Assembly: GCF_025808395.1 (NCBI RefSeq)
Contig: NZ_CP075524.1
Span: 930,001 to 994,000, forward strand
Direction of reading: 5' to 3'
DNA: 64,000 bases
Source: Microcella sp.
GTDB lineage: Bacteria; Actinomycetota; Actinomycetes; Actinomycetales; Microbacteriaceae
The position numbers and the translations under genes were made by a program. Positions 63,509-64,000 of the stretch are shown here, in pieces. Below the pieces are notes generated by a model. It was given only the letters and a program-made list of their open reading frames with translations. It was not told the origin of the DNA and made no database searches. Numbering within the stretch: the first letter of the stretch is position 1; every line of letters starts with the position of its first letter.

Positions 63509-64000
63509 TCAGAGGGCGCCCTTGGTCGACGGAATGCCGTGCACGCGCTCATCGAGCTGCACCGCCTGGCGAAACGCGCGCGCGAAAGCCTTGAACTCGG
63601 CCTCGGCGATGTGGTGCGGGTCGCGCCCGGCAAGCACCGTGAGGTGCACCGTCAAGCCCGCGTGCATCGTGATCGCCTCGAAGACGTGGCGCACCATCGA
63701 ACCCGTGAAGTGGCCGCCGATGAGGTGGTGCTCGAAACCGGCGGGCTCGCCAGAGTGCACCAGGTAGGGCCGACCGCTGACGTCGACCACCGCCCGAGCG
63801 AGGGCCTCATCGAGCGGCACGAACGCGTCGCCGAAGCGCGCGATGCCGGCCTTATCGCCGAGAGCCTGCGCGATGGCTGAGCCGAGCACGATGCCGGTGT
63901 CTTCGACCGTGTGGTGCACGTCGATGTGCGTATCGCCGCTTGCCGACACGTCGAGGTCGACGAGCGAGTGCTTCGCGAACGCCGTGAGCATGTGGTCGAA
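63509..64000 (-). CDS. hisB: Imidazoleglycerol-phosphate dehydratase, 3' part (runs off window)
   Basis: 163 codons in frame to the edge. FDHMLTAFAKHSLVDLDV, the metal-binding DTHIDVHHTVEDTGI and the later HLIGGHFTGSMVRHVFEAI with AGRDPHHIAEAEFKAFARA give both His-rich sites of the di-manganese enzyme. Only the N-terminal ~35 residues are missing. It heads hisB-hisH-priA in this window. Confidence 0.96.
   Translation of the reverse strand, partial: FDHMLTAFAKHSLVDLDVSASGDTHIDVHHTVEDTGIVLGSAIAQALGDKAGIARFGDAFVPLDEALARAVVDVSGRPYLVHSGEPAGFEHHLIGGHFTGSMVRHVFEAITMHAGLTVHLTVLAGRDPHHIAEAEFKAFARAFRQAVQLDERVHGIPSTKGAL

Overview
The window is a high-GC, gene-dense actinobacterial chromosome segment, most likely from a member of the Microbacteriaceae. 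The evidence is a DUF222/HNH (13E12-type) gene, the bifunctional PriA branch of histidine biosynthesis, Der with a long acidic N-terminal extension, the block order TPR protein - HAD - small ORF - tlyA - nadK - recN (the same order as Rv1691-Rv1696 of Mycobacterium tuberculosis), and a 16S gene of actinobacterial type. No plasmid, phage, CRISPR array or intact insertion sequence is visible.

Layout. (1) 1-7.25 kb: a sugar-acid cluster on the minus strand that reads as non-phosphorylative L-fucose catabolism (L-fuconate dehydratase, aldo/keto reductase, FucU mutarotase, alpha/beta hydrolase, Gfo/Idh oxidoreductase, an unrecognised 264-aa protein, an SDR and the first codons of an SGNH hydrolase). 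A divergent FadR-type GntR regulator lies beside it, and a shared operator-like motif sits at three promoters. (2) 7.3-16.5 kb: tRNA-Pro(GGG), an MFS exporter, a small membrane gene pair, the DUF222/HNH gene behind a LexA-type SOS box, then pcp-Nudix-GNAT-EamA, a CPA2 antiporter and another Nudix gene. (3) 17-31 kb: the housekeeping run pyrG-Nudix-xerD // parA-scpA-scpB-rluB-tyrA-cmk-der on the minus strand, interrupted between xerD and parA by three tandem plus-strand paralogues of an unrecognised single-pass membrane family. (4) 31-36.8 kb: recN-nadK-tlyA-small ORF-HAD-TPR. (5) 36.9-42.6 kb: a complete 16S-23S-5S rRNA operon on the minus strand with its promoter and a 23S processing stem. 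(6) 42.7-46.5 kb: HEAT-repeat protein, tyrS, a SatD-like/DUF3307-like pair, 3-methyladenine glycosylase. (7) 46.5-53.2 kb: argC-J-B-D-F-H with argR and argG missing. (8) 53.3-60.7 kb: a DUF937 protein, a repeat-rich spacer, pheST, a SpoU methyltransferase, infC-rpmI-rplT (infC apparently starts at ATC) and DUF1844. (9) 60.9-64 kb: an Rhs/YD-repeat remnant, an SseB-domain protein, priA, hisH and the 3' part of hisB.

Translation signals are of two kinds. Operon-internal genes overlap (ATGA, GTGA, TGATG) or have Shine-Dalgarno sites. Many first genes instead have a TANNNT hexamer ending 6-8 bases before the start codon and no Shine-Dalgarno, the arrangement expected for leaderless mRNAs. This pattern fixes several start codons given here.

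All calls rest on reading the sequence and translations by eye; no database search, alignment program or structure prediction was run.
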